Shown here in pieces: positions 52,380 through 62,430 of a stretch of 64,000 bases of DNA. The translations under genes and the position numbers were made by a program. Under the pieces are notes generated by a model that worked only from the letters and a program-made list of their open reading frames with translations, searched no databases and had not been told where the DNA came from. Numbering within the stretch: position 1 is the stretch's first letter; every line of letters starts with the position of its first letter. The stretch is from Gari tellinella (lineage: Eukaryota > Mollusca > Bivalvia > Cardiida > Psammobiidae). The stretch lies in contig OV277864.1 of the NCBI GenBank assembly GCA_922989275.2, forward strand, positions 54,993,550 to 55,057,549, written 5' to 3'.

Positions 52380-52480
52380 TCCAAAAGGGGCAAACTGAAT
52401 GACAAACAGTGTGCACCCTGATCAGACTGCCCCTGAGGGAGCAGTCTGATCAGGGTCGTCACTGATTGCTAAGGCCTGTC
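52380..52480. mobile_element. Core-1 hairpin, family B-like
   Basis: GACAAACAGTGTGCACCCTG then ATCAGACTGCCCCTGAGGGA and complement. Termini not recognised. Confidence 0.6.
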
Positions 52481-52499
52481 TGTCCCAATACTTGGAGTA

Positions 52500-52693
52500 C
52501 AGAGCTCCAGATAAGGGGAGTATTTCAAAAACTAAAATCTTTATTTCTGAATTAAACCCTATGGTGTCACTACTCATTAGAATCGTCTCTTCGAGACAAT
52601 TCCAATAAGTAGTAACACCATAGGATTCGGTACTGAAATGAGTGAGAAAATGTTGGATTTGTTCGATTTACCCCCCTCTTATCTGGAGCCCTG
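52500..52693. mobile_element. Family F MITE
   Basis: CAGAGCTCCAGATAAGGGGA to TTATCTGGAGCCCTG. GAGTA is repeated at both outer edges (52495-52499, 52694-52698), one base shorter than in the other copies. Confidence 0.85.
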
Positions 52694-52749
52694 GAGTAAA
52701 AGCAATTTATTTGTAAGTCTGGTATTATTCCTCCCAATCTTTGTCAGTT

Positions 52750-52990
52750 TCCAACCTTTTACTCCATAAAATATGCATTTTAGTTTTTACGCATTTAATT
52801 AATTCCTCCATTATCATTATCTATACAACATTGAGTAATTGTATCAAAAGAAGTATTTTCTATATTCTAAAAGATGATAGGTTAAAGCAGGTTGGAACTT
52901 AAGCAGAATAAGCACATTCTGCTTTACTTAACCTGCTTTAAGTGGTCAATACCAGAAACAGGTTAAGAAGTAAAGGCTTTGACCCAATAC
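52750..52990. mobile_element. Family A MITE, diverged
   Basis: CCTTTTACTCCATAAAATAT to GGTTAAGAAGTAAAGGCTTT, shortened core-2 hairpin. Confidence 0.65.
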
Positions 52991-53120
52991 CCCATAGCCT
53001 GTTTCTAGTTTTGAAGATGACCATTTAAAGCAGGTTGAAAGTAAACAGACTGTGCCTAAAGGCTCATTCTGCTTTACTTTCAGCCTGCTTTAAGCTAACA
53101 TTTTTTACACCTGTAATCTA
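52985..53120 (-). mobile_element. Family A half copy, reverse orientation
   Basis: CCCAATACCCCATAGCCTGT, then the core-2 hairpin TTTAAAGCAGGTTGAAAGTA. Truncated after GCTAACATTTTTTACACC. Confidence 0.6.
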
Positions 53121-53230
53121 TTCCTTGATCCACAGAATTTCTACAGTCAAGAATGAGTCACAATAAACATTTCTTAACTCCTAGCAGATCTGGAAGCTTC
53201 AAACAGTTTAAAAGTAAAGCAGATTATTGC

Positions 53231-53483
53231 TTAACCCATTACCCCATAAATACGCTTTTTTACGTCTTTCATTTGTTCCACTAATGAAGAAAAATAATTC
53301 CAATTTATACTGCTACAAATAAGAATCATAAGAAATAGTTTCTATATTCTAGCAGATAATAGCTTAAAGCAGGCTGAAATTAAAGCAGAATGCGCCTTAA
53401 GGCGCATTCTGCTTTACTTTCAACCTGCTTTAAGTAATCACCTATCTTCAAAACTGGAAATAGGCTATTGGGTAACGGGTTAA
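53231..53483. mobile_element. Family A MITE
   Basis: TTAACCCATTACCCCATAAA to CTATTGGGTAACGGGTTAA, perfect GCGCCTTAAGGCGC apex. Confidence 0.9.
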
Positions 53484-54471
53484 GGAACATGCTACTTTAC
53501 TTTCAACTTATTGTAGTAACCATCTGCCATTCAGGAATCATCATAGTATCACAACTCTTGAAGTTCAGGTGAAAGAAGCACTAACATGTGAATCCAAACC
53601 AGTATATTGTGTATATGGAATAGGGGCATGGGTCAAGTATATTCCTCAATGTTAGTAAGGGCTAACATATATCTATGTGATTTTTACTGGGGTTTTATTT
53701 TCAGTTACAGTGATGGGTGAATAATGTGGGAATATATAGTTTTCTCATGGTGTTATTTCTACAGGTCACATAAAAGTAACAGTGTCAATGTGGAATCAAA
53801 CAGTAGCTTGTAGCACTTTAAACATCAAATGGACAATTCCCATATGATCAAAATATATTCAAAACTGTAGTTGCTAGAGTGTAAACACTCATAAATATGG
53901 CATTTTCAACTCATCAAGGACAGATAACTCATGAACATTTTTTACAATTTCAACCATAATTGAAACTCATCCAAGAAAAAATACAGTTTTTAATTCACTG
54001 TGCAAGAAGAGGCTAAATTGGATATGAATTGGTCAACACCGGCTACCCAGCCCATTCAAGACCTGACGTCACAGGTATAATCACAGGTAAAGAACCTATG
54101 GCCATATATAATATCAGCGAGTATGAGAAGGATTAGATAAAAACTGTGGCCTCCAGATGCGGTACATTCAAGGATCACGAAAGATCAAGATGAGCTTATG
54201 CAACATGCTATTCACAAGCCATAACCAATATAGAACATGTTTGTCAAACTATTCTGTACATGTACACAAAGATGAGAAGAAATATTGCAGAGAGTATGAA
54301 ATAGAGAACAACTTGTATGAACAAAGCTGGTATACATAAACAAGAAAGGAAACGATGCAGTTTTGCTTTACTTAATCTGTACCATGTTGAATCGTCATAA
54401 TTCTGGACTCTTCCTATTGCTAATATATGACCAATTAAATTGAACTCTTGAGTGTTTTTATCTCAAACTAT
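53484..54471. other. no feature recognised
   Basis: Intronic sequence of the minus-strand gene. No hairpin element or exon-like segment with splice sites recognised. Confidence 0.4.
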
Positions 54472-54708
54472 TTAACCCATTACCACATAAATAAGCCCTT
54501 TTACGCTGATACTTTATTCCTCTTCTGAAGAAAATAGTTCCAATTTATACTGTTACAAATAAGAATCCTAAGAAATATTTTCTATATGCTAGCAGATAGC
54601 TTAAAGCAGGCTGAAAGTAAATCAGGAACATTCTGCTTTACTTTCAACCTGTTTTAAGTGGCCATCTGTCCCTCAAAACTAGAAACAGGTTATCGGGTAA
54701 TGGGTTAA
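54472..54708. mobile_element. Family A MITE, hairpin apex deleted
   Basis: TTAACCCATTACCACATAAA to TATCGGGTAATGGGTTAA. The hairpin apex is reduced (AAATCAGGAACATTCTGC). Confidence 0.85.
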
Positions 54709-54711
54709 AAG

Positions 54712-55240
54712 TATAACAATGGTGCAGACTCGGTTAACACTGGATGAATACACTTGATTTCTGCACTGTATGGGTTAAGAAAAATAGTTTATAAATTCTA
54801 GACATGTACTGATAGCTGAAATAGGTTTTAAGTGTATTAGAAACACCTTTGCACACCTTTAACTTTTCCCCACACATATTGCATTGTGACTTAATATTGC
54901 AATGCACATCACCTTTTATACTCACGGGCAATATGTATCTTGTTATGCACCTTTGTGAAAATGAAATATCACGATACGTATTGTAAAGGAAATAAATGCC
55001 GATGCACAGCCCTAATTTCATGCAAAGCTTGCAGTGAAATTTCAATATTCTTACCGCAGAAATAATACCATGATTATTACTACACATGTACATCTTACAG
55101 GTAAAGTGATATTTATAATTGATACTTAATGAATGTATCTTTAAATGGTTTACCATTTTGAATTGAACTGAAAAAGACAAAGAGGTTGCTAATTATATGA
55201 GCAAATATAACACTCCAATATCGAATACTGACTGAGTAAT
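54712..55240. other. no feature recognised
   Basis: A 148-codon minus-strand frame lies here but shows no known motif, domain or flanking splice sites. Not called. Confidence 0.4.
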
Positions 55241-55341
55241 CAGGGCTCCAGATAAGGGGGCATAACTGTACAATACAAACATTTTCTCACTCATTTAAGC
55301 ACAAAGTCCTATGGTGTTAATATTCATGAGAATCGTCTACG
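55241..55341. mobile_element. Family F half copy
   Basis: CAGGGCTCCAGATAAGGGGG to GAGAATCGTCTACGG. Breaks at the hairpin apex; the right half is absent. Confidence 0.7.
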
Positions 55342-56126
55342 GTATTTGCTGTTTGCAATCAATGCATATGCCCCATAAAATCTTCAATCTTTTTACAAAT
55401 TTCGAATCAGATAGAAAGTAACATTTATTCAGGGCAATATACTGATCATTGAGAGACATCAGTCAAAATTATTGGATATTTGGGTATGATTTATTACAGG
55501 ATTACTCTCTTTTTTTATAATGCTAAGAGGGGTAAATTTGAAAAAAAATGCCATTTCAAGAAAATTGTACACACACTGCTTAAGAATGATTTTCCAAATT
55601 TCTGGGTTTTTTTTGTCTATACTGATCACTACAAAGTTTCAACAAAATCAGTTGAGTAGAGAAACTGCTTATAAGTTTAAAACAAATTTCAAGATGATTG
55701 CCATAATAGAATTCAGACGAATATGAAAATTACACTGTTTGGTAAGGACCATGCTCTAATCGTTTCTACTAAATTTCAACAAAATCAGTTTGGTAGAACT
55801 GAGTTAAAGTTTAACAATGTAAAAGTTTATCTTTATGGGAACCTCTAAAAATCCCATAGGTCAAAATCCCCATTGTCCAAAAATGATAAAGTAGTCAAAT
55901 TCCTTTGGGGGAATATTGTAATTTTCATAAAGGAGATTTTGACTACTCCGTCATTTTCACCAAGGAGATTTTGACTACCCTGTCGTTTTAAGACCAAGAG
56001 GATTTTGACATACACAAAAGTTAATGCAAGATGGACACTACACAATGGACAGAGACAGATAGCAGTAATTCACATGATTGAGTAATGTGAGGTAACATGT
56101 TGTTGTGAGTCTTGAGGTATACTTAC
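55342..56126. other. no feature recognised
   Basis: Intronic AT-rich sequence. ATTTTGACTAC-type words recur at about 55930-55990 as a weak local repeat. Confidence 0.4.
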
Positions 56127-56220
56127 ATTCCATCGTTACAGCATGTACAGTTGGAGTTGCTATGGCAACTATAACAGCCCTTAGGACAGCTCAGACAACC
56201 CGCAGGTGACATGTATTGAC
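56127..56220 (-). CDS. Exon: furin-like cysteine-rich repeat
   Basis: The acceptor GTTCATTACAG ends at 56221; donor AT/GTAAGT at 56126. Encodes GQYMSPAGCLSCPKGCYSCH then SNSNCTCCNDG and two bases of an Ile codon. Eight cysteines in 31 residues. Phases match the exons at 57005-57145 and 52159-52268. Confidence 0.85.
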
Positions 56221-56567
56221 CTGTAATGAACAACAACAACCTCAGTTAAACATTAATTCTGCATCACCATGCAATACTTAAGAAATAATAAATTCATAAC
56301 AGTGTATTATCGTGCAATAAAACACGGGTAGTTGTTCAGATGCTGGTTATTAAATCACTCTGTCTACAACCATTTAACTACAGTTGGTACCAAAGCAATG
56401 GTGCTACATTTCTTGGCGCAAGAATTATCAAAGCCATATAACGTCACGTTTTATTGTGAATTTAAACATGGATACATTTCTTCTTTATTTATATGGAGTT
56501 GTTCGCGAGGTGGGAGTTTTAAAACGTAACAACAATCGATGAGGGGAAGCATTAACAGTAGAGTGCT

Positions 56568-56818
56568 TTAACTCTTTCCTCCCTGAAAATTCAAATGGAT
56601 AATCTCCAGTTTCCATTTTTGTCTAGTCAATTTCTGCGATTAAGGGTTGTTTTTGTCAATGTTTGGCATTATGACAAACAGTGAAGACCCTGATCAGAGG
56701 GCTCCTTTTGGAGCCCTCTGATCTGGGTCTTCACTGTTTGCATAGGACAAGTGTACTATACACATGTACACTGTTTGAAAAGGACGCCAATATGCGGGAC
56801 TAGGATTCAAAGGGTTAA
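56568..56818. mobile_element. Family B MITE
   Basis: TTAACTCTTTCCTCCCTGAA to CTAGGATTCAAAGGGTTAA with full core-1 hairpin. Its right TTAA (56815-56818) is the left TTAA of the adjacent family A copy. Confidence 0.9.
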
Positions 56819-56975
56819 CCCATTAGCCTCTGATTTAGTATTGAAATTTGTTGAGCACTTAAGCAGGCTGAAAGTGAAGCAGAATGCGCCTTCAGGCGCA
56901 TTCTGCTTTACTTTCAACCTGCTTTAAGTGCTCATCTGTCTCCAAAACTAGAAACAGGCTATGAGGTCAAAGGTA
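56815..56975. mobile_element. Family A MITE, short
   Basis: TTAACCCATTAGCCTCTGAT to GGCTATGAGGTCAAAGG. Left arm shortened; core-2 hairpin with GCGCCTTCAGGCGC apex. Ends about 29 nt from the donor of the exon at 57005-57145. Confidence 0.75.
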
Positions 56976-57004
56976 AGCATGAAAGAAGTTTATTCCAATC
57001 TTAC

Positions 57005-57145
57005 CTGATGGACATGGCTTGGGTGGAGCCTTGCAGTTGTTGCCCAGTATTTCCTGGCCCTCTCTGCATGCTGTACACTGACTAGCACTGCCCTCGCACT
57101 CCGCACAAACACCACTACACACACGACAATGATGAGTCTGATCAT
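57005..57145 (-). CDS. Exon: furin-like cysteine-rich repeat
   Basis: The acceptor CTACTATTACAG ends at 57146; donor CAG/GTAAGA at 57004. Encodes DQTHHCRVCSGVCAECEGSA, SQCTACREGQEILGN, then NCKAPPKPCPSG. The C-x2-C-x3-C-x2-C plus C-x2-C-R-x-G framework is the classical furin-like repeat. Shadow frames here are incidental. Confidence 0.9.
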
Positions 57146-57183
57146 CTGTAATAGTAGAACAGAACACATTTTATCTTCCCCTC

Positions 57184-57415
57184 TAACCATTTCAACACTA
57201 AGTTACTCTTGTAGGTTATTAGGCTCCCTTGTGGATCATTTTAGTTACAAAAACAAGAACTTGGAATCTGGGTAGTTTGATAGATACTGGTCAAAGTTAG
57301 CAAAACTGTAAAGACCAAGATCAGAGGGCTCCTACAGGAGCCCTTTTACATGGGTCTACCCTGTTTGCAAATGTAAAGAGTATAGTTTAACTAGGTCAAT
57401 GGTGTTGAAAGACTT
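57184..57415. mobile_element. Family C MITE
   Basis: TAACCATTTCAACACTAAG to CAATGGTGTTGAAAGAC. The right hairpin arm is degraded (GGAGCCCTTTTACATGG). Confidence 0.75.
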
Positions 57416-57633
57416 TATGTTTAGTTTCCAAACCTGTTACTACATAAAGTGACATCTAACCTTTTTTTCTTTTACACGAGTGACAAACAGTTTTGGAGCT
57501 AGATTACTCTACCATATCACTATTCAAGCTAGGTTTAAAGCAAGGTCGTAAGAAAGTTATACTACACCTGGCTTTAAAAGTAATTTTCATGGATTCTTCA
57601 ATTTTCTGATAAATGACCATTCAACATTATTTC

Positions 57634-57980
57634 TTAACCTATTACCCAATAAATAACTCTTTTTACACCTAAAATTTGTCCTCAACTGAACAATATAGTT
57701 TAAATTTATAAAGTCATGATCAGGTTTCATAAGAAATTTTTTCATAAGAAATTGTTTCTATATCCTAGCAGATGGTAAAAGCAGGCTGAAAAAAAAGCAG
57801 AATGTGCCTTAAGGCACATTCTGCTTTTCTTTTCAGCCTGCTTTAAGCTACCATCTGCTAGAATATCGAAAATATTTTGTATGGTACATATTCATGACTG
57901 TATAAATTGGAAGTATTTTCTTATGTGGAGGAATATGTCAATGGCGTCAAAAAATATGTATCTATGAAGTAATGGGTTAA
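57634..57980. mobile_element. Family A fold-back variant
   Basis: TTAACCTATTACCCAATAAA to TATGAAGTAATGGGTTAA. Unlike the usual A copies, both halves carry the full arm (CTATATCCTAGCAGATGG on the left, CCATCTGCTAGAATATCG on the right). The whole 347-bp element is therefore one long inverted repeat around GTGCCTTAAGGCAC. Confidence 0.85.
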
Positions 57981-58043
57981 GACAGATGGCTGCTAAAACT
58001 ATGATGCAAGTATAGTAGAGCTGTTAACTGTATAAGAACAGCA

Positions 58044-58269
58044 TTGACCCTTTCCTCCCTAAAACCTCAAATGGACAATTCTAGTTTTCAATTTATTCAA
58101 GTCCATTTTTGACTTTTTAGGGTTGATTTTTAAAATATATGTCAAAATGACAAACAGTGTAGACCCTGATCAGGTCTACACTGTTTGCATAGGACAAATG
58201 TACTTTTCACAGACCTGTACACTGCTTGCAAATGATGCATATATGCGTGACTAGGGTTCAAAGAGTTAA
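58044..58269. mobile_element. Family B MITE with collapsed hairpin
   Basis: TTGACCCTTTCCTCCCTAAA to CTAGGGTTCAAAGAGTTAA. The hairpin is reduced to GTAGACCCTGATCAGG then TCTACACTG: the GGGCTCC apex is deleted symmetrically. Confidence 0.85.
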
Positions 58270-58435
58270 AATGATCACGAAAAGGTTATCATGGTTTCAC
58301 CACTAGTGGGTTAAGAGCTAAAGGCATTCCTTGACAGGCACAAGGATCTAACATGCTTGACTCTCAAGAAGTTGAATGACTTCACCTCAGTGTTCAGAAG
58401 ATATTCAAGTACAAGTATGTTTAGTCAGGGCTCCA

Positions 58436-58619
58436 TATTTGATGGAGAATACTGAACTAAATCAAAATTTTCTCCCTCATTTTTGCACCAAATCATATAG
58501 TGTTACTACTCATTAGAATCGTCTCTTTGCCAAGATTCTAATGAGTAGTGACACCATAGGGTTCAAAGCAGAAATAAAGATTTTAGTTTTTGAAATACTC
58601 CCTTTATCTGGAGCCTTGT
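58436..58619. mobile_element. Family F MITE
   Basis: CAGGGCTCCATATTTGATGG to TTATCTGGAGCCTTG. Flanks TTTAGT and TGCAGT share four of six bases, compatible with an old 6-bp duplication. Confidence 0.8.
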
Positions 58620-58956
58620 GCAGTACATGTGTACATACATAAATAGCATTTAATGGGAGGTTACATGATTGCATTCAATAAAGCCCGATTGGGGCTAGAT
58701 TGAGAGTGGGGTTGTATTCATGTCGGGAGGAGATAGATTTAGGGTGGGGCTGATAAATTTTAGGCTGAAGGGGGTAAGGTAAAAAGCTTACCTGGAATAA
58801 CATAAGACTAATTCTGTGAAGCAGCTCAACTATTACTCATACCATTGAGTGGGGCTTGGATATATTTATCAGATACTTATACATAAAAACATGTGTGTAT
58901 GGTTAAAAATCAAAACTTTGTTACCCATAGTCTGTACAATAACTCAACAACTAGTA
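58620..58956. other. no feature recognised
   Basis: Intronic spacer, somewhat GGGG-rich around 58680-58790. Confidence 0.4.
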
Positions 58957-59204
58957 CAATGGAGAAAACGTTATTCTTTTCCAAATAAACATGTTTACGC
59001 TAAAACTATTATTTCCGTTACAAACCGTTAGGAGCCAGATCAGACGCCGGGTAACCCGGCGTCTGATCAGGCTCTAACCTGTTTGACACTCAGTTTAAAA
59101 TAAATCGTGAGAAATGTCAAAAAGTTGCAATTTCCTCAATTGTATTACTACGCATTTGCGTTTCGTTTTAGTTTAAATGGGAATGAATAATGTTTTCTCC
59201 ACTG
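58957..59204. mobile_element. Family D MITE
   Basis: CAATGGAGAAAACGTTATTC to GAATAATGTTTTCTCCACTG, TA flanks. Hairpin CAGATCAGACGCCGGGTAAC and complement. Confidence 0.9.
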
Positions 59205-59769
59205 TAGCCTTTTAACTGTTTGCATGTTTAGTAATATGGCCTTCTGGAACAACAGCAATACTTTCCTTATCTAGAGCCAAGAAAATGACCCCTTATAGGG
59301 AGCTATGAAATCACAACACCCTGTAATCTACATAAAGCATGCAAAAGTTAATGTTAAATATAGATAAAATCCCTCCATTGTTGTCTCTTGCTGATCCATA
59401 TAGGTTGACAATATTTGAAGTTCAATGTTGTCGTCTTAATTAGATATTAGGTTTTGAGCTGGAAATCAACATATTCCATGCTAAAATTAGTAATCCCCCC
59501 CACACACACACACCCATCCCCCTACAGATTAAAGCCTCAAGTAGAATATAATTAAGCATGATAAAGAGGTTATGGACCAAGTATGTACATTCTTAGCAAA
59601 GATATAGCAAAGAGGGTTTCTGAAGGAACCCTCTAATCAGGGTCTTCAATGTTCATCTTATTTCTAAATATTTTGAATATAAACCCCTTGAATCAATGTA
59701 AACCAGTAATTCATCAGAAAGTGAATGAGTCAATTTGAAAAATCAACATTTTACTTTTTACATGAAACT
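59205..59769. other. no feature recognised
   Basis: Intronic spacer with a short (CA)n run near 59498-59512 and a worn core-1 word (ACCCTCTAATCAGGGTCTTC) near 59627. Confidence 0.4.
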
Positions 59770-60018
59770 TAATAACCCAATTCCCAATTTTTCTAATATT
59801 GAAACCAGGTGACCACTTAAAGCAGGTTGAAAGTAAAGGAGAATGCACCTTAAGGCACATTCTGCTTTATTTTCATCCTGCTTTAAGCTACCATCTGCTT
59901 GGCTAAAGAAAATACTTCTTACGGTACATATTCATTACTGTATTAGGTGAAACTATTTTCTTCAGTGGAAGAAATCATTGAAAGGCGTAAAAAGGCGTAT
60001 TTATGAGGTAATGGGTGA
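59770..60018 (-). mobile_element. Family A MITE, reverse orientation
   Basis: TAATAACCCAATTCCCAATT to TTATGAGGTAATGGGTGAAA, core-2 hairpin with CACCTTAAGGCAC apex. Confidence 0.75.
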
Positions 60019-60094
60019 AATCTTTTATCAATATCAAAATGTGAAAATCATCTACATGTATAACCATCTGTGTATAAGGAAGGTGTATAAGGCA

Positions 60095-60185
60095 AGCGAC
60101 TGCTTAAAGCAAGGTGAATGTAAAGCACAAAACTCCTATAGAAGCTATCTGCTTCACTTTTATACTGCTTTAAACTACCAGCTGT
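60095..60185. repeat. Core-2 hairpin, family E-like, degraded
   Basis: GACTGCTTAAAGCAAGGTGA, apex AAACTCCTATAGAAGCT, worn right arm. No termini. Confidence 0.5.
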
Positions 60186-60228
60186 ATTCAACATCTTCAA
60201 TATTCGTTTGTGATGCTTATATGGAGAT

Positions 60229-60420
60229 CAGGGCTCCAGATAAGGGGAGTATTTCAAAAACTAAAATCTTTATTTCTACATTAAAACCTGTGGTGCTACC
60301 ACTCATTAGAATTGTCTCTTCGAGACAATTCTATTGAGTAGTAACACCATAGGATTTGGTGCTGTAATGAGTGAGAAAATGTTGGATTTTTTGGTTTACT
60401 CCCTCTCATCTGGAGCCCTG
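60229..60420. mobile_element. Family F MITE
   Basis: CAGGGCTCCAGATAAGGGGA to TCATCTGGAGCCCTG, hairpin ACTCATTAGAATTGTCTC(TTCG). GAGAT/GAGGT at the edges is a possible 5-bp duplication with one mismatch. Confidence 0.85.
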
Positions 60421-60429
60421 GAGGTATAG

Positions 60430-60651
60430 GAAGAGGTGGCAAGAGGTACTTAAAGCAGGTTGAAAGTAAATCAGAATGCGCCTTAAGGCGCATTCTGCAT
60501 TACTTTCAACCTGCTTTAAGCTATTACCTGCTAGGATATAGAAAATATTGCGTATGGTACATGTTCATCACTTTATAAAAAGGAACTATCTTCTATAGTG
60601 GAGGAATAATTTAAATGCGTAAAAAGGTGTATACATGGGGTAATGGGTTAA
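60430..60651 (-). mobile_element. Family A MITE abutting a splice donor
   Basis: Core-2 hairpin (GCGCCTTAAGGCGC apex), then ATGGGGTAATGGGTTAA. The outer TTAA (60648-60651) lies 11 nt inside the intron starting at 60662. An ORF reading through the donor runs into this MITE. Confidence 0.85.
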
Positions 60652-60662
60652 GGGCTTCCTAC

Positions 60663-60853
60663 CTTTGTAGTATCCTTTTTCACAAAAGGACTCGCAGGTT
60701 CCTCTACCCTCGATTAGCAGATATCCAGGTTTACACTTCAGGCACATGACCTGTCCGGCAGAGATACCAGTACACGTCTCACATTTCTTATCACATTTCT
60801 TGCAGAGGAACCCCTTTGCATAGAAGCTGTTAGGACACGATTGTATACATTCA
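60663..60853 (-). CDS. Exon: furin-like cysteine-rich repeats
   Basis: The acceptor TGTCTTTCAG ends at 60854; donor AAAG/GTAGGA at 60662. Encodes ECIQSCPNSFYAKGFLCKKC, DKKCETCTGISAGQVMC, LKCKPGYLLIEGRGTC and ESFCEKGYYK. This is a textbook furin-like repeat: C-x3-C-P-x-[GS]-[FY] followed by C-x2-C-x3-C-x2-C and C-x2-C-x2-G-[YF]. Known families with such arrays include PCSK5/PACE4/Fur2 convertases, R-spondins and insulin/EGF receptors. Position in the array and the nearby anchor favour a convertase-like protein. Confidence 0.9.
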
Positions 60854-61042
60854 CTGAAAGACAAAACAATAATTTTATCTTTTAATCCTCCATCTGCCAA
60901 AGTAAAACTTGATTGACATTACACCAATAGAGATGCCTTTTTTTGTGTTCCTAACAAGTCCTGATAAAGATCCATAGGAAATATTTCCTACATCCTGACA
61001 TGTAAATGCAGCAGACTGAAAGTAAAGCAAAACACAACTAAA

Positions 61043-61281
61043 CTCTGTCAACACCATGGACCTGTTTAAAAGATACTCATTACATATGCAAACAGTGCAG
61101 ACGAAGATCAGAGGGCTCCTAAAGCAGCCCTCTCATCAGGATCTGCACTGTTTGCTAATTTAGAGCAGCATTTATTAAACTTAACAGAATTCCAAGTAGA
61201 CTGGTTCATGTTTTGATAACTAAAAAGATCCACAAGGGAATCTAATAGCCCATAAGAGTTACTTAGTGATGGACGAGTTAA
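61043..61281. mobile_element. Family C MITE, diverged left end
   Basis: CTCTGTCAACACCATGGACC to AGTGATGGACGAGTTAA, core-1 hairpin AGATCAGAGGGCTCCTAAAG with mismatched right arm. Confidence 0.75.
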
Positions 61282-61291
61282 CAACACCTAA

Positions 61292-61543
61292 TTAACTCTT
61301 TCCTCCCTGAAACTTTAAATGGACAATTCCAGTTTCCAATTAAGTCTAGTCCATTTCTGACTTTTAAGGGTTGTTTTGTCAATGTTTGGCATTATGACAA
61401 ACAGTGTGAAGACCCTGATCAGAGGGCTCCTTTCGGAGGCCTCTGATCTGGATCTTCACTGTTCGTATAGGACAAGTGTACTATTCACATGTACACTCTT
61501 TGAAAAGGACGCCTATATGCGGGACTAGGGTTCAAATGGTTAA
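61292..61543. mobile_element. Family B MITE
   Basis: TTAACTCTTTCCTCCCTGAA to CTAGGGTTCAAATGGTTAA, full hairpin with one arm mismatch (GGAGGCCTC). Intact TTAA pair. Confidence 0.9.
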
Positions 61544-61581
61544 GATGTTGTTGAATAAAAGTTTTTGTGTATATTCCTTAC

Positions 61582-61670
61582 CCAGTTTCTTCCAGCTTGT
61601 ATGCCCTGCAGGCCTGGCATTGTCCCGCCCCGGGGCCTGAACACTCTCCAAGACACTGTGGGTGACACAC
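61582..61670 (-). CDS. First exon in the window of the furin-like-repeat protein
   Basis: The acceptor TTTGTTTTCAG ends at 61671; donor CTGG/GTAAGG at 61581. Encodes VCHPQCLGECSGPGAGQC then QACRAYKLEETG, in phase 0 at its start and sharing the Gly codon with the next exon. C-H-P-x-C-x-G-x-C-S-G-P-x3-Q-C-x2-C-R is the standard opening of a furin-like repeat. Earlier exons must lie upstream on this strand (above 61670); I could not find one with convincing splice sites up to 64000. The eight exons total 1101 nt, an integral 366 codons plus stop. Confidence 0.85.
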
Positions 61671-61712
61671 CTGAAAACAAACAACATAATCAATCAGCGA
61701 ACCCAAACAGCT

Positions 61713-61971
61713 TTAACCCATTACCCCATAAAAATGCTTTTTTACTCCTTTAATTTATTCCTCCACTTAACAAAATAGTTCAAATTTTTAATTAGTCATG
61801 TCCATGAACCATAAAAAAATTCTTTTTTTTTAAATCCTATTAGATAACAGTTAAAAGCAGGCTGAAAGTAAAGCAGAATGTGCCTTAAGGCACATTCTAC
61901 TTTACTTTCAACCTGCTTTCAGTAATCTTTTTTTTTCAAAACTACAAACAGGCTATGGGGTAAAGGGTTAA
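61713..61971. mobile_element. Family A MITE
   Basis: TTAACCCATTACCCCATAAA to GCTATGGGGTAAAGGGTTAA, core-2 hairpin with GTGCCTTAAGGCAC apex. Starts about 41 nt upstream of the acceptor of the exon at 61582-61670. Confidence 0.9.
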
Positions 61972-62078
61972 CTAGACAACTTGCAGTCAGAGAGGACCCT
62001 GCAGATGACTTTCTTATTGATGGTAATAATACTTAACACCATTACTACCAAAAGCGTAGTAACAGCAATCACCTGCTT

Positions 62079-62430
62079 TTAACTCTTTCAACACTAAGAC
62101 ACTCTTGTGGGTTATTAATTTCCCTTTAAGTGGATCTTTTTAGTTACCATAATAGTATGAACCAGTCTACTCGGAATTATGTGTAGTTTAATAAATACTG
62201 CTCTAAACTAGCAAACAGTGTAGACCCTGATCAGAGGACTCCTATAGAAGCCCTCTGAGCCGGTCTATACTGTTTGCAAATGTAATATAATGAGCTCCTA
62301 TAGGAGCTAGTTTCGACCAGTATTTACTAAACTATACCCAGAATTCGACGTAGACTGGTTCATGTTTTGATAACTAAAAATATCCACAAGGGAATTTAAT
62401 AACACACAAGAGTTACTTTGTGTTGAAAGA
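62079..62430. mobile_element. Family C MITE with duplicated hairpin arm
   Basis: TTAACTCTTTCAACACTAAG to TTACTTTGTGTTGAAAGA. After the usual core-1 hairpin a second small palindrome GAGCTCCTATAGGAGCT is present at 62290-62307. Confidence 0.8.

Noticed and set aside
54734..55180. 148-codon minus-strand ORF inside the furin-like gene
   Set aside because: No splice sites in the right phase and no furin-like cysteine spacing; the flanking exons already join in phase without it.
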